Below are positions 1-11,649 of a stretch of 64,000 nt of DNA, piece by piece. A program made the translations under genes and the position numbers. The stretch is from Metallyticus violacea. Its lineage: Eukaryota; Arthropoda; Insecta; Mantodea; Metallyticidae. The stretch is taken from positions 84,770,001 through 84,834,000 of the forward strand of contig CM060831.1 of the NCBI GenBank assembly GCA_030762175.1, read 5' to 3'. How positions within the stretch are numbered: the stretch's first letter is position 1; every line of letters starts with the position of its first letter. The notes below the pieces were generated by a model that saw only the letters and a program-made list of their open reading frames with translations, had not been told where the DNA came from and did no database searches.

Positions 1-185
1 TAAAATTCTGAAAAATGATGGAAGGAACTGAAAGCAGAATCTTTTATTTTACACCAATTTTACAAGAATATTTGCTGATAAAATTTCCACATACATAAGC
101 AAGATGTTGATATATCAAAGATTAACTGTCATATATGCATGTGTTAAAAACCTATACAGATGTTTTTGTTCCTAGGGAGAGGGGG

Positions 186-213
186 AAAAAAAAAAAAAAA
201 AAAAAAAGAAAGA

Positions 214-245
<32 letters not shown>

Positions 246-258
246 GAAAGAAAAAAAA
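186..258. repeat. A-rich low-complexity tract
   Basis: A run of A followed by short A/G alternations. It lies in the intron just downstream (on the minus strand) of the gene 3 repeat exon, about 45 bases past its splice donor. It is absent at the matching place in units B and C, so it grew in unit A only. The rest of 1-301 is intron sequence shared with units B and C. Confidence 0.9.
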
Positions 259-301
259 CCTTTTAATGAATGATACTGTAAATTAGGTGTTTGCTGCTTA
301 C

Positions 302-667
302 CTTCAACTCAGCATCATGAGTAGTGTCAGAAGAATTTCCCCCATGAGTTTCTGGTTGTTTCAACTGAGGTGAACATGTATCAGTATCCTTTTGTTCTTC
401 TTCTTTAACGTGTCGACTAAATGAACATATATCAGCATACTTTTGTTCTTCTTTAATGTGTAGACTAGATGAACATATATCAGTGTCCCTTTGTCCTTCT
501 TTAATGTGTAAAGTAGATGAACATATATCAATATCCCTTTGTTCTTTTTTAATGTGTAGACTAGATGAACATATATCAGTATCCTTTTGTTCTTCTTTAA
601 TATGTAGACTAGGTGAACATATATCAGTATCCTTTTGTTCTTCTTTAATGTGTAGATTGATATTCAT
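302..667 (-). CDS. Zinc-finger gene 3, N-terminal repeat exon (partial gene)
   Basis: First coding exon of a gene whose zinc-finger part would lie left of the window. The exon starts at 700, after an acceptor (pyrimidine tract ending TTTTGCAG), and ends at 302 before a GTAAGC donor. ATG is at 667, with an in-frame TAG upstream inside the exon, so the preceding exon should be non-coding. It encodes 122 residues and leaves in phase 0. After MNIN come six tandem 16-residue repeats of consensus LHIKEEQKDTDICSPS, then an acidic and polar tail ending DAELK. Most repeats carry IKEE or a close variant, matching the sumoylation consensus (hydrophobic-K-x-E); the fourth has IKEG and has lost it. Paralogous exons lie at 28,355 and 61,176. 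The role as a regulatory or SUMO-linked N-terminus of a C2H2 factor is inferred from those genes. No SCAN, KRAB, BTB or ZAD domain is visible. Confidence 0.7.
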
Positions 668-1309
668 TTTCTTAGACTTTTTACTTATGAACCTCTAATA
701 CTGCAAAAGAAGAAAATGCATTATTTGCAATGAAAGTCTAATGGAGAAAAAGGTTGCATGAGCAATGGTGAAAAAGGCAAAATGTAGGGCTGATAATAGG
801 AAATGTGCCTTTTAAAAAGTTCCAGTAGTCACATTTTCCAGTTAGTGAAATATGTGGTTATTTCTGTTTGGATCAATGCAAATATACAGCATGTAATTAA
901 GTAAGTTTAAAATGGTTGTGGGATATTACATATTTGATGAGGTTTCTAGATAGCAGCATTATCCAGTAGAAATTGGTGACACTGGACAAAGACAATCAAT
1001 ATTTACGATAGTAAAACACCATTTAGAACATCGCAACACCTAGAACTGAATGTACAACACTTTAACAGTGCTCCATTGTGTGATTTTTGCAGGATAAAGT
1101 TATGGCATTAAAGACATTCGTAAAGAAATGCTTCCCACCTATGGTGAGAAGTGCCTGTAACAATTGGGTGGACAAATATCAAAGACGATTACTGCATAAG
1201 CTGGGCAACAAAGATGGCCATACAGACAAATTTGCTCCTTGAATTAAAAGATGACTTAATCAAAGCACACTGAAGGTTAACTATAGACATTATAGCTGCT
1301 GCTATTGGT

Positions 1310-1830
1310 TGTTCACACACCATGGCCTATTCCAGTCTTGGGTTCAACATTACCAGTCACAAAACATGCATTAGTGGAGTTAAAACATTTTGATTCATCT
1401 GTGATAAAAAAAGTTTAGTGACACATCTTCCAGGAAAGTCATACTGACTTTCTTCTGAAATCATGAACTGCAGTCCAGCCTCAAAGACAAATAGTACAAG
1501 TAAATTGCTACTGTTAACATCCTCAGCAAATTTCCTAAGGCCATTGAACAGAAATGATCAGGACTCCTCACTAAAAGCATGTTTCTCTTGAATGACAATC
1601 GACATCCTCAAACCCCCACGACAAATGAGATGCTGCAAAATTTAAAGTAGGAAGCATTCCTGTAGACACCTCCCCTTGTGTCAAGCAAGTTGCATTTTTT
1701 TGGCTTTATAAAGCAGCATCTTATGAACATTTTTCCCATGAAGATATACAAAGGAATGTCTCTGTGTGATTGTTATACAACCCCAAAGAAGTTTATGCTA
1801 GATTCCAAGGGCTTGTGAAATAAGTGCCCC
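1310..1830 (-). pseudogene. Decayed coding island I, unit A (unidentified)
   Basis: Minus-strand stretch that reads as protein in pieces with several stops and frame changes. Fragments such as SMTFLEDVSLNFF and CFNSTNACFV recur, with mostly conservative changes, at 29,200-29,780 and 62,070-62,660. The island lies between the first splice donor and the repeat exon acceptor, so it is inside an intron of the zinc-finger gene. I do not recognise the protein. It could be an old transposon product, a retrocopy or an endogenous viral remnant. It was inherited by all three units. The remainder of this intron (704-2,410) shows nothing I can name. Confidence 0.3.
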
Positions 1831-2417
1831 ACTGTACAGAGAGATTATGTTAAGTAATAAAATCACTTATCTTATTACTTAGTTAAGTTCTATAACCATT
1901 TTAATTTCCTTAATGACTGTTTATAACTAAGTTTGAGACTGTACTGAAGACTTAAAATATGTTGGAAATTAGAGTCAAATGATTCTTTGTCAATAGGTAA
2001 ACATTGTATAGTTTCATTTACTCCTTTCTAAGGAGTATTCTACTGTCTAAACAAATTTAGAACACATAATAATAAAAATTAAAGTATATTTGCTTTACCT
2101 GTTTGTATAGGATAAGCAAATTCATGACTGAACAAGTTTACCACTGGATACTTGCAGCCACAAACCCCGAACTATAACAAGAAAATATGCTCTCATTCTC
2201 CCGTAATTCATCTTGCTGTAGTAATTTGTACACTAACTTTATACTAAGTTTTTATATCATTTTAAATGTTGTACCGCTATGAAAGTGTCAATTCAAGTTC
2301 TATTTGAGCGGTTGCCTTATTTGGTATAGTTACCCGAAAACAACTTTTACGTCTTATTCAACTCTTGTACTTGTACTTCTCTTGAGCCAACTATGGTATT
2401 TCTGCAGAATAGCTTAA

Positions 2418-2700
2418 CTCCAGCATATAAGCGTTTTAATAGCGACATATCTCGCCCACAGATATGCCCTTGCCTGTACTTCGGTCGTCGTCGCGTGCAT
2501 AATTCTATGCCTGTTCTGTTTGTCCCAGAGCTGCCAACATGATCAACTGTACTTACCCAACACCAACAACATTTACCCAAGTCCAATACAGAAAAAATGC
2601 AGCCCGAAGTAGCTCTATTAGACCCAACACCATATAAATTTCTCCAAGCACTACTATTTATGAAATACACGCGCTTTCAAATAACTGACATCTTAAACCA
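2418..2700 (-). promoter_or_regulatory. Candidate first-exon and promoter region of gene 3
   Basis: Locally CpG-richer stretch that aligns with 30,410-30,640 and 63,236 onward. In those two units a splice donor (GTACGC, GTAAGC) closes a short non-coding first exon. Here the aligned site reads GTTAAG, a poorer donor, so gene 3 may splice differently or be weakened. The transcription start is not identifiable by eye; the exon boundary is an inference from comparison of the three units. Confidence 0.4.
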
Positions 2701-4520
2701 TACTTATTTGTCAAGGAAAAGGACGTAGTCTCTCTTGGCACTAGTTAAAAACAGGTCTATAGATAGTGCGGAAGATCTTGAAAGATGTCATCAGCGAAAG
2801 AATTGAGAGCCAACTTACCTAAATGAAATATCAGCAAATTGTTCAGCTTACGATAACTTGATCCAAGTGTACAATTCAGTCACCTTCGGTTTGCATGACT
2901 ATTTCTAATGTACAATTGAGTGCAACATTTTATGAAGTCGGTTGTATGCAGAAACAAGTACTATCTACCTATGGGGAAGTGCCTCCTTTATATCAAAACT
3001 AACAGGTAAAGGTAAAATTCTGCATTGTTAAAGACCTAGATTGTTGGGAATTTTTACGAGTATATGAAGAAAGAGGCTAAACCTAAGGGCCGATTTTCTG
3101 CTTATTGAATGGAATTGTAAAAAGTTGTTGTAGTCATCAGAACATCGTAGCTCAGTTTACATAATCATGCGGGAGAAACAACATAGCAGGATAGGACTTC
3201 TTTTGTAACTCCGGAGGGGGGGGAGGGGGACACAATGCTACAAAAGGACCAGCCGAAAGCCACGATTTCGATAAGTGTACAAGTAGACACCTATATACAC
3301 TTCTATGCCGTCGAAAAAACTGTTAAAAACAATAAAAATCCTTTTTATTGCCTACAATAAAAAAGACACTACAGAAGTTTCGATAAAGTATTGATTTTCA
3401 ACCTAAATCTATAAGCGTTGGAACTATAAATTAAAAATTGGAGATTAAACGAAGCAGAAGGGAAAATTGGCATAATTTCCGCTATATTACTTCCGTTCGC
3501 AAGTACAGAGCTGAAGGAGGTTCATTAATGTAAGAACAGACTTACACACACATTAGTCACATGGTCCCAAAATGCTATGTTTCATGGCGCCTATATCCAA
3601 AAGGGAGCGAACGATTAAAGCCAATTTAGCTGGAAGGTTAGGATTTATACCAAATGCTCTATTCAATTTCAGATCACAACAGAAATATTTCTAAATGATT
3701 TTGTATTTTATTATATTAGATTGCATGTCTATGTGATACATAATTGATACATTTTGAAAGTCTGTGAAACTGTAAGTGAATTAACCCACCTGATCTTGTG
3801 TGATTAACCTATTTTTTTTCCTAAAAAAAAAAAACCGCTGTTTAAGATCGTTTCAGTCTACTTTGATGGATGGTAATACTAGGACATTTAATTTCTTAAA
3901 AATTGATTTATTGGGAGCATGACATGGTCATGGTAATTAGTGCATTATTCTTGATATTTTCTTGTACAATTTAAAAACCTAGATGATACACTTGCTGTTC
4001 ACCAAAACTGTATACCTTAAGCTAATATAGAATAATTCTCAAAATATTCTCTCCTGAAAATATCTTTAGTACAACTCCTACTTAATATGTGCATTGCATA
4101 AGAAATTTGTTAAATTTATTACATAAGATAAGTGTGTTTATTTTAAAATACGAGTCATTTAGAACACCTAAATATATTGTACTATTAAGGTTTATTACAA
4201 CATTTTAAATTTCTACACTATATCAATTTACAAAAAGAGTATATTTATTGAAATTTATGTAGTTGCCTTGTCCATTTTTAATATTAAATTATTAGATTTT
4301 AACCTTGATATGCTAGAATAAATGCTTTACCAACATCTTTTCTGCAACTTACAAAATTATAAAACTTTCAATATTAAAATTATAAAACAGTTTTTTGTAA
4401 TTACATCTATTACTACTAAACTTTTACTTCCAATCCTTATTAATAAACAACTGTTTACTTATGAGATGATAGACAATGCTCTTACATCATAGTTTCATTT
4501 TTGTTTCAGTATATTCTTAT
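2700..4520. other. Intergenic unit sequence, nothing recognised
   Basis: AT-rich spacer between the gene 3 promoter region and the 3' side of gene 1. It aligns with about 30,640-31,235 and 32,280-32,900 of unit B. Unit B has a mariner insertion where unit A has unrelated sequence at about 3,280-3,910. A short G run sits near 3,213 and an A run near 3,822. No coding or RNA gene is supported. Confidence 0.6.
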
Positions 4521-4529
4521 AGGTGAAAA

Positions 4530-5062
4530 ATCGACTTGACATTACTAGTTGGATCAAATCGAGCTGCTCTTGCTGCTAGTCTCCATTATTAGGCAGGTAC
4601 AGTATTGTAATGGTGGGAAATGTGCTCTTATTCCAATTCACAACTAATTTATATGTACAACACTAATCTAATTTGTCAACTAACATTGTACAAATCCTAG
4701 AAACCAGTGGACCTAGTGGTTTAGCAAGAAAATCATTGTAAATGTGGCAAATTGCTCTAATTCCAATTTGTAACTAATTCAGTGAATAACTCATCGTAAT
4801 TATGGCAAATCTCCTTAACTCCAGCCCCCCCCCCCCCCCGCAAAGCAAGAGGTATTGTATTTAAACCCTTCATTCTCTCTTCATAAGTGTAGCACAATGC
4901 TCTAACCGCCTCTGCTATTGTGCTGTTGATTCTGAAGCATCATTATGTAACTAATAGTCACGTTACACTACCTTCAGCTCTCTCATGGAGACTAGCAATA
5001 GATTCCTTCAAAAGCTTGCCAGATTGCATAGTGCTGCATTGATCCAGCTTGTAACGATGAGT
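4530..5062. repeat. Degenerate inverted-repeat element, unit A copy
   Basis: The left end (about 4,530-4,595) and the reverse complement of the right end (about 4,975-5,062) share a core resembling GTTACAAGCTGGATC followed by TCTTGCTGCTAGTCTC. That gives imperfect inverted arms around a spacer containing a C run (4,826-4,839). The same arms occur at 32,910-33,530 and near 63,325-63,440. It resembles a non-autonomous DNA transposon, but no target-site duplication is clear. It lies just 3' of the gene 1 zinc-finger exon. Confidence 0.4.
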
Positions 5063-5094
5063 AAAAAATGTCTTCAAAGAGCACATGACTACAT

Positions 5095-5279
5095 AAATTC
5101 TTTTTCACAAACTTCATATTTATATGGCTTCTTACCCTCATGCAACAAAATGTTTCTTTAAATTAGATTTCAGGTTGAGCTCCTCCCAAATTCTTCATTT
5201 ATGTGTTTTTCATCCTTATGTAAAAAAGATCTCTCCCTAAAGTAAATGTCAGAATAAAGCTTATCCCACAAACTTCACT
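5095..5279 (-). pseudogene. Vestigial zinc fingers beyond the gene 1 stop
   Basis: Reading past the TAA at 5,280 on the minus strand gives SEVCGISF, then further finger-like pieces with stops and frame changes down to about 5,095. The stop arose where a normal finger would read HKCEVC (CAT AAA TGT became CAA TAA AGT). The ancestral array was therefore longer than the 15 fingers now encoded. Confidence 0.6.
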
Positions 5280-6768
5280 TTATTGCGACCTGCTACCCTC
5301 ATGCATAAAAAGATGTGTTCTTAAATTAGATGGCATGGTAAAGCTCTCCCCACAAACTTCACATTTATGTAGTTTCTTACCCTCATGAATCAAAAAATGT
5401 CTTCTTAAAGTAAATGCCATGGTAAAGCTCTTCCCACAAACTTCACATTTATGTGACTTCTCATTCTTATGTATCAAAAGATGACTCCTTAAATTAGATG
5501 TCTGAGTAAAGCTCTTCTCACATATTTCACATTTATGTGGTTTCTCACCCTTATGTATCAAAAGATGTGTCCTTAAATTAGATCTCTCGGTAAAGCTCTT
5601 CCTACACACTTCACATTTATGTGGTTTCTCACCATTATGTATTAAAACATGATTCTTTAAAGTAGATGGCCGGTTAAAATTCTTCCCACAAACTTCACAT
5701 TTATATGGCTTCAAATCCTTATGTATCAAAAGATGTGTCTTTAAAGTAGATCTCTCGGTAAAGCTCTTCCCACAAAAATCACATTTATATGGTTTCAAAT
5801 CCTTATGTATCAAAAGGTGTGTCCTTAAAGCAGATCTCTCTGTAAAGCTCTGCCCACAAACTTCACATTTATACGATTTCTCACCCTTATGTATCAAAAG
5901 ATGTCTCCTTAATGTAGATCTCTGGGTAAAACTCTGCCCACAAACTTCACATTTATATGGTTTCTCACCCTTATGTATCAAAAGATGATTTCTTAATGTA
6001 GATCTCTCGGTAAAGCTCTTTCCACAAACTTCACATTTATGTGGTTTCTCACCCTTATGTATAAAAAGGTGATTTCTTAATGTAGATCTCTCTGTAAAGC
6101 TCTTCCCACAAACTTCACATGTATGTGGTTTCTTACCCTCATGAATCAAAAGATGACTACTTAAAGAACATGCCATAGTAAAGCTCTTTCCACAAACTTC
6201 ACATTTATGTGACTTCTCACCCACATGACTCAAAAGATGATTCCTTAAATGAGATGTCTTAGTAAAGCTCTTCCCACAAACTTCACATTTATGCGGTTTC
6301 TTACCCTCATGAATGAAAAGATGACTCCTTAAAGTAGATGTCTGAGTAAAGCTCTTCCCACAAACTTCACATTTATGTGGTTTCTTACCCTCATGAATCA
6401 AAAGATGACTCCTTAAAGTAGATGTCTCAGTAAAGCTCTTCCCACAAACTTCACATTTATGTGGTTTCACACCTTTATGTATCAAAAGATGTCTCCTTAA
6501 AGTAGATGTCAGGGTAAAGCTCTTGCCACAAATTTCACATTTATGCGTCTCCCTATGTTTTTTTAAGTGAGCTTCATTTGTCATTTTATTTTTTTGATAT
6601 TGATGATTTGATGTTTGGCTTTTTATAGATGCAGTGCTGGTGTAAGTGTTACCATATAATTTAGGACAGAGGGTGTGCTCCTTTGTGTTCCCCTTACAAT
6701 CCTGTGTAGCTTCAACAAAAGTTTTTGATGAGTTTGTTAAACATCTGGATAGATCTCGCTCATTTGGC
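5280..6768 (-). CDS. Zinc-finger gene 1, C2H2 zinc-finger exon (15 fingers)
   Basis: Terminal exon of gene 1, encoding a probable nuclear sequence-specific DNA-binding protein. The acceptor (AAATTTCAG) ends at 6,769 and the exon opens in phase 2, completing a Gly codon with the GG of the 77-bp exon at 12,852. The frame is open through about 60 residues of spacer (PNERDLSRCLTN...), then a degenerate finger. It continues through 15 intact Cys2His2 fingers of the form CEVCGKSFTxxSxLRxHLLIH, joined by 7-residue linkers such as KGEKPHK and EGKKPHK, and stops at 5,280. The model (71 + 25 + split Gly + 495) gives about 592 residues. Fingers are nearly identical except at helix positions -1, 3 and 6. 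Target DNA is unknown. Tandem-array zinc-finger families often repress transposons or regulate transcription, but that is inference here. Confidence 0.85.
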
Positions 6769-6771
6769 CTG

Positions 6772-7160
6772 AAATTTGAGGAACATAATGATAAAATGTA
6801 GGAAATGTTTTTTTTTTGTGAACATAAATATCAGAACATATTCAGTTTAGATTCATCATGGGAAATATTAACCTACATTGAACTAATAAAAACATTCATT
6901 TGTATTAGGATACAAATTATTCTCAAATGTTGCTACTGATGCTCAGTCATGAAGTTTATAACACTTATTCTAATCAAACCAAATGAAACAGCTTAAAATT
7001 CAGTGCTTTTGATCAATGTAGAATACAACTCCAGAATTTTAAACATTCTTAGCAGAATGGCATAGAGAATGAAGTTTTCATACTACTCTACACACATACT
7101 AAAAAATTATTATTAGTTGCTAAACGGCCAAAATCATGATCAAACACACTATAACATTAC
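6772..7160. other. Intron sequence upstream of the gene 1 zinc-finger exon
   Basis: AT-rich sequence matching 34,642-35,010 of unit B closely. Besides the acceptor at 6,769-6,778 and its T-rich tract, I see nothing functional. Confidence 0.6.
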
Positions 7161-7163
7161 CAT

Positions 7164-8372
7164 TTATAAATATATAAGTAATTTATGTACAATAGGATAC
7201 TGTGCAGAAAACAACCTACATAAGCAGGTCAGCCTTACAAATAAAAATACTATAACAAATGACAAGGGCAAAAACACACACCCAAAAACATGAATGTAGA
7301 AAGTACTTATCATAAAATACACAGCAATAGCCGGAAACAAAATAGGATTAAAATACGCTAAAAAGAAACATTCACATATAAAATTAAATAACCACATCAC
7401 GCTCCAGAAACCACAAATATGCATAAAACCAAACACACACTTAATAGCCACATCACCAGCAAGAATTTCTTTGAGGGAAGAAAGCAAACTCTAGGAGATT
7501 CTATAAGCCACTAGAAGATCACATTAAATTAAAATGTGACATACTGTAAACAGGTGGCCACAATTTTGACACACTGGAGCAGGTGCAACTTTAAAAAGTC
7601 ATAAGAGCACAAATTACAGACTCCCTAAATGCTGTTAAGATACACATAAATCAGTTCGATAAATATCATAAAGTTCCGCCATAAAAATAGATGTTACAGA
7701 GTTAACACCAAATGTAAAACTAGAGCCATTAAAAACGATTGCACACCCAACACCTGTATCCGCTTTCGAGCCGTAGATAAAATTCTACTGTTCAAATTAG
7801 GAGGGTATTGCGCTGAAATGTCGGCCAATAAAGGAAGCTGCAATCTATGATTTAGGACAGGACGCCAAAGATGAATTGAGACCTTAATAATACCTAAAGG
7901 GGATAGCTAGCTTTCCCGGCTAAGAAAAAACAACAAGGCAACACTGCGCTTACAGTCCTTAACATCTCTCGAAAGCGATAGCCGGGAGGCTTAGGAGCCA
8001 GAGACCTAGCAGATTAAAAGCTATCAAGCGACATATTAAAAACGGCTAATTCGTACGACGAAATCCTATGCGTAAAATGTCTCTACGGGAGTACAGAAAA
8101 ATTCGCCAGATTCTGTGGTGCATGACCTGAACTTAGAACAAGTAAAAATAGGTCCTTACTCGACACGGATTCCGCAGTTATGCATAGGTTTAAGGCGAGG
8201 AAGTACTGAAGGTTGCATGGAGCCATAAACAAAGCAACCGTAATCGATTTTGGACTGGATGATAAAAAGGTAGAGGCGCAAAAGAAGCGTCCGGTATGTC
8301 AGCAGAATGAGCTATGTAAAAGACATTCACGCCGGCCTTTTAGTTGTACTATATGCGAAGATTGGCAGTTTT

Positions 8373-8428
<56 letters not shown>

Positions 8429-9240
8429 CGAAGCCAAGGAAATTTCTGGGCCAAGATGGAGAGACGGCAAGGGATACTCCTTATAGCTCCAGAAATTTAT
8501 GCATACTGCATTGTCAGCAGAAAAAACAATACTGGATTAACACTCTAAGCATACAGACGGTCCAGACAACATTGGAGGCGGCGTTCCAAAAGACAAGTGC
8601 GCTGAGAAGAAACAAACATTGCAAAGCCACCGAAGAATAAAAATTATGTCATTCCTGACGGTTTTATTGTTTAAGGGGCGCAAAACTACTAAGGTTAATT
8701 ACTTTTTAAAACTGTGATAGCATTAATAGCGATGGCAAATAGTGTGACAGTATTGAGCTATGAGGTACTCGTTCTGCTGAATAAAATGAGAAGATAAAGC
8801 AGAACCAATGCATACATTAAAATTCCGGTGTCTGTAAACTCCTGAATAAAAATTAAAATCTGTCACGTATATGCCATTCATGAAGCGTTCGAAGGATACC
8901 ACTTCTCCAGCAAGTATTATAGACTTTCTTCAGATCAAAGAATATGGTGATAGTTTGGCACTTTGGTACAAAACTGTCAATAATATTGGTGGAAAGAGAC
9001 GCCAGATAGTCGCCAGAGGAGCGATAACGGCATTACCCACATCCCATGTTAGTCGGAAGGTACTGTGATTCTAACCACCACATAAGCCGCCCGTTTATAA
9101 TGCATGGAGAGAGACACCAGACGGCGGACAGGGAGGGATAATGACGAAACCCATACTGTACCTAGTCAGAAGGCCTTGTGATTCTAACCGCCACATAAAC
9201 GGTCCATTAATCTTGCGTGGAAAGAGAGAGAGAAAAAAAC
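7164..9240 (-). mobile_element. Decayed non-LTR retrotransposon (I/Jockey type), unit A copy
   Basis: Minus-strand remnant of the element better preserved at 35,015-37,005. Recognisable pieces are reverse-transcriptase fragments around 8,340-8,980, including a match to the SALSSHFIQQ region, and a much degraded RNase H part near 7,700. The end resembles the C-terminal tail around 7,164-7,487. It is full of stops and frameshifts. It was present before the unit duplicated, because both units hold it at the same place. It lies in the intron between the 77-bp exon and the zinc-finger exon of gene 1. Confidence 0.65.
8376..8427. repeat. (TA)n microsatellite
   Basis: Uninterrupted TA dinucleotides inside the decayed non-LTR element. 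The matching place in unit B (about 36,265) has only a short TATAAATAA, so the array expanded in unit A. Confidence 0.95.
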
Positions 9241-9419
9241 GAACATAAATACAATGTGTGTACACCACCCTGGATCTGGTTTCCTAAAGCAGGGTGTATA
9301 CATCCAATTTTTCATTTATTATTATTATAAACTATACAATACAGTAATCTCTTACATTATTTTACAGATTTTCCTAATAACTAGGCATATATACTTAGAA
9401 ATAAGGGCCCATAAAAATA

Positions 9420-10085
9420 CTTTGAGCAGTCTGCATTAAAAATAAATAATCTAGCATGGGAAGAGCTGATACCACAAGAGCAGATAATGAGAAGAAATGA
9501 GGAGGCAGACGAAGAAATAACATCAAAAGCATACATATACAAAGACAATCCCAAAACACAATACCTTAACAAGAAAAGAAAATATACAAGATAGCTTTTA
9601 ATTAAATCTAGGAAGAGAACGTTAGAGGAAAAGATGAAGGAAAGGAAGAACAAAGTGATGAAAGAGATGAAGATACCTAAATTTATAATAGACAGGAACA
9701 ATTTTGATTTACAACCTGAAGTAGAAAAGGGGGAGGAAGGTGAAGACTTTTACCTATAAGAGTTATGGAACTGGGAAGAAGGAAGCTTACAGAAGAAGAT
9801 TAAAGGGTGTTGAAGATTCATGGGAATGAGCGGGTGGAGGAGTTGGAGGATGTAGAAGTGGTGTCTGGAAAGCAGCAGAGTGCAAGAAATGGTGTAACCA
9901 GGGATCCAGGAGGTTCAAGAGAGACTGAAGAAAGGATGGTTGAAAGAAAAGATAGAGTGATACAGTGGAAGCGAGGTGGTTTTTAATGAATTAGAATGAA
10001 ATGAGTAGGAAAGATTAATAGTGAAAAATGAACTTTAAATGAAGCATGTTGTTAAAGAAAAAGTGATTAGTATGATTGAGATGAG
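9420..10085 (+). pseudogene. Charged, decayed coding region, unit A copy
   Basis: Plus-strand sequence that reads in pieces as a Glu/Lys-rich protein (for example KERKNKVMKEMKIP followed by KFIIDRNNF), with several stops. The unit B counterpart at 37,060-37,545 is better preserved. It abuts the minus-strand non-LTR element but has the opposite orientation. I do not recognise it; it could be the first ORF of a retroelement. The 9,240-9,420 stretch before it shows nothing else. Confidence 0.35.
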
Positions 10086-10344
10086 TTAAATATATTTTAA
10101 AAATAATAAGTATAATGTTTAAATAAGAAAATTTTTCATAGTGAACTACATGTACAATGATAAGTAGTTCTTTATATGACATGCCAGTTCACTATCAGTT
10201 CCTTTAATTCCTCATAATTTTGTAAAGTTTTATTTATTCAATTTTTTATTATTACTAATGGAGAAATCTATTAAGAGTGCACACAACCAATAAAAGATTA
10301 TAAACATCTATACTAAAGTTGATTGCAACTGTTAATAAAATCTT

Positions 10345-11440
10345 TTGTATATAAATATTGTACTTACGAAGCTATTGACAATGCAGTGCTAATATATCCT
10401 AAACCTAGGTATTCATTTGTTTATACTAAACTCCACCTCCTTCATAAAAGTAATATGCGTTTTGGGAGAATCTCTCCCATCTTCAGTTTCTCACTGAACC
10501 GCCGTTGCTCAAAACGATGGCTGGATTGCCGGATATTCCTGTGGTGGCCTCTGTTGGTTAAAGTAGGAAATTGCCGAGTTCATCCATAGGAGGAAACTGG
10601 AAATTCATTTGGTTTTCTCTATTTTTTAATATGAAACTTTTTTTCCATGTGGATAGCTCCAATGGATTGTGAAGATGTTTCAGCAGTTTAACTTCTGGTT
10701 TTATTTCATGATTTTTGGTCCAAAAGTGAGCTGCTACTGCTGATTTATCCACCTACTTAAACCGAATATTCCTAAAATGTTCTTTCCTCCAAAAATCCAA
10801 ATTTCTCTTTGGTTTGCCTATGTAGCTCTGCTCACAATCTGCATATTTTATTTCGTAAATTCCCAATTTCTGTTCTGTTGATATGGAGTCTTTTACTATG
10901 CAACCCAATAAATTCTTGATGTTGTATCTGTTCTTTGGGGCTAGCATTATCCCATGTTCTTTGAAAATTTCATAGATCTTGTTGTAGTAAATTAGATGGT
11001 AGCTGAAACTTTTGAATTTGTAGTCTTCTTTTGGTTTTCAGTGTGGAAACTTCCCTTATCTCTTTTTGCATTTTAGATTTATTGATAATTTTTATCATTG
11101 TGTCTTTGTAATACCATTGATTATACCTGTCTTTATTATTTGTTTGTATTCTATTTTGTACTCTACTTCTGTGAGTGGAATATTCATCAATCTGTGTGCC
11201 AAACTGTGAAACATTGCATATTTATGTGAAATGGTGTTATAACTCTCATTTTAAGCAGTTTTCTGTGCGTGTTTCTTTTCTGTAATTCAAAAATTCAAAC
11301 AATCTCTATTTCTTATAATTTTTAAATCTAGAATTGGTAGCCACCCATTTCTTTCTCCTTCTATGGTAAATTGTATAGATTCTTGTTGCAAATTAAGACA
11401 GGAATAGACTTTTTCATATTTCACAACAGATTTTTTCAGG
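10345..11440 (-). mobile_element. Penelope-like element family 2, 5'-truncated
   Basis: Minus-strand Penelope-like retroelement missing most of its reverse transcriptase. From right to left it holds the C-terminal reverse-transcriptase linker (about 11,380-10,960) and a GIY-YIG endonuclease region. In that region LGIYEIKYADCEQSYIGK is readable near 10,870-10,810, then the conserved SAVAAHFWTKNHEI near 10,745. A 3' tail follows, with a GGGAGAGAT...CCGAAAC-like end near 10,470. Stops and a frameshift interrupt it, so it is inactive. Unit B has no insertion here (flanks join near 40,500-40,600), so it arrived after the duplication. Confidence 0.75.
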
Positions 11441-11649
11441 TTGTTATTATTATCGTTATTATTGAAGTTAGTGCATTTTATAATTGTGAATACTTGCAGT
11501 TTGATCTCAATCTACCCATTTCCATTGCATTATATATAATTTTCATTATGATCATACCTTTATATTTATTATATAATCAGAGAATCACTTAAAACACATA
11601 ATTCTTTGTTTTGTGAGATATAAAAGAAAAAGAATTCAGCTCAAGTATC

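Noticed and set aside
456..698. Open frame of 80 residues on the plus strand over the repeat exon
   Set aside because: It is the antisense of the 48-bp repeat units; the minus strand has matching splice sites, conserved frame and paralogues.
5280..6584. Start of the gene 1 protein at the internal ATG at 6,584
   Set aside because: The frame stays open upstream to a good acceptor at 6,769 and the upstream exons are conserved in the paralogue, so that ATG is internal.
8213..8640. Overlapping open frames with a poly-Ile/Tyr stretch
   Set aside because: They run through a (TA)n microsatellite and antisense to a decayed reverse transcriptase; not conserved in unit B.
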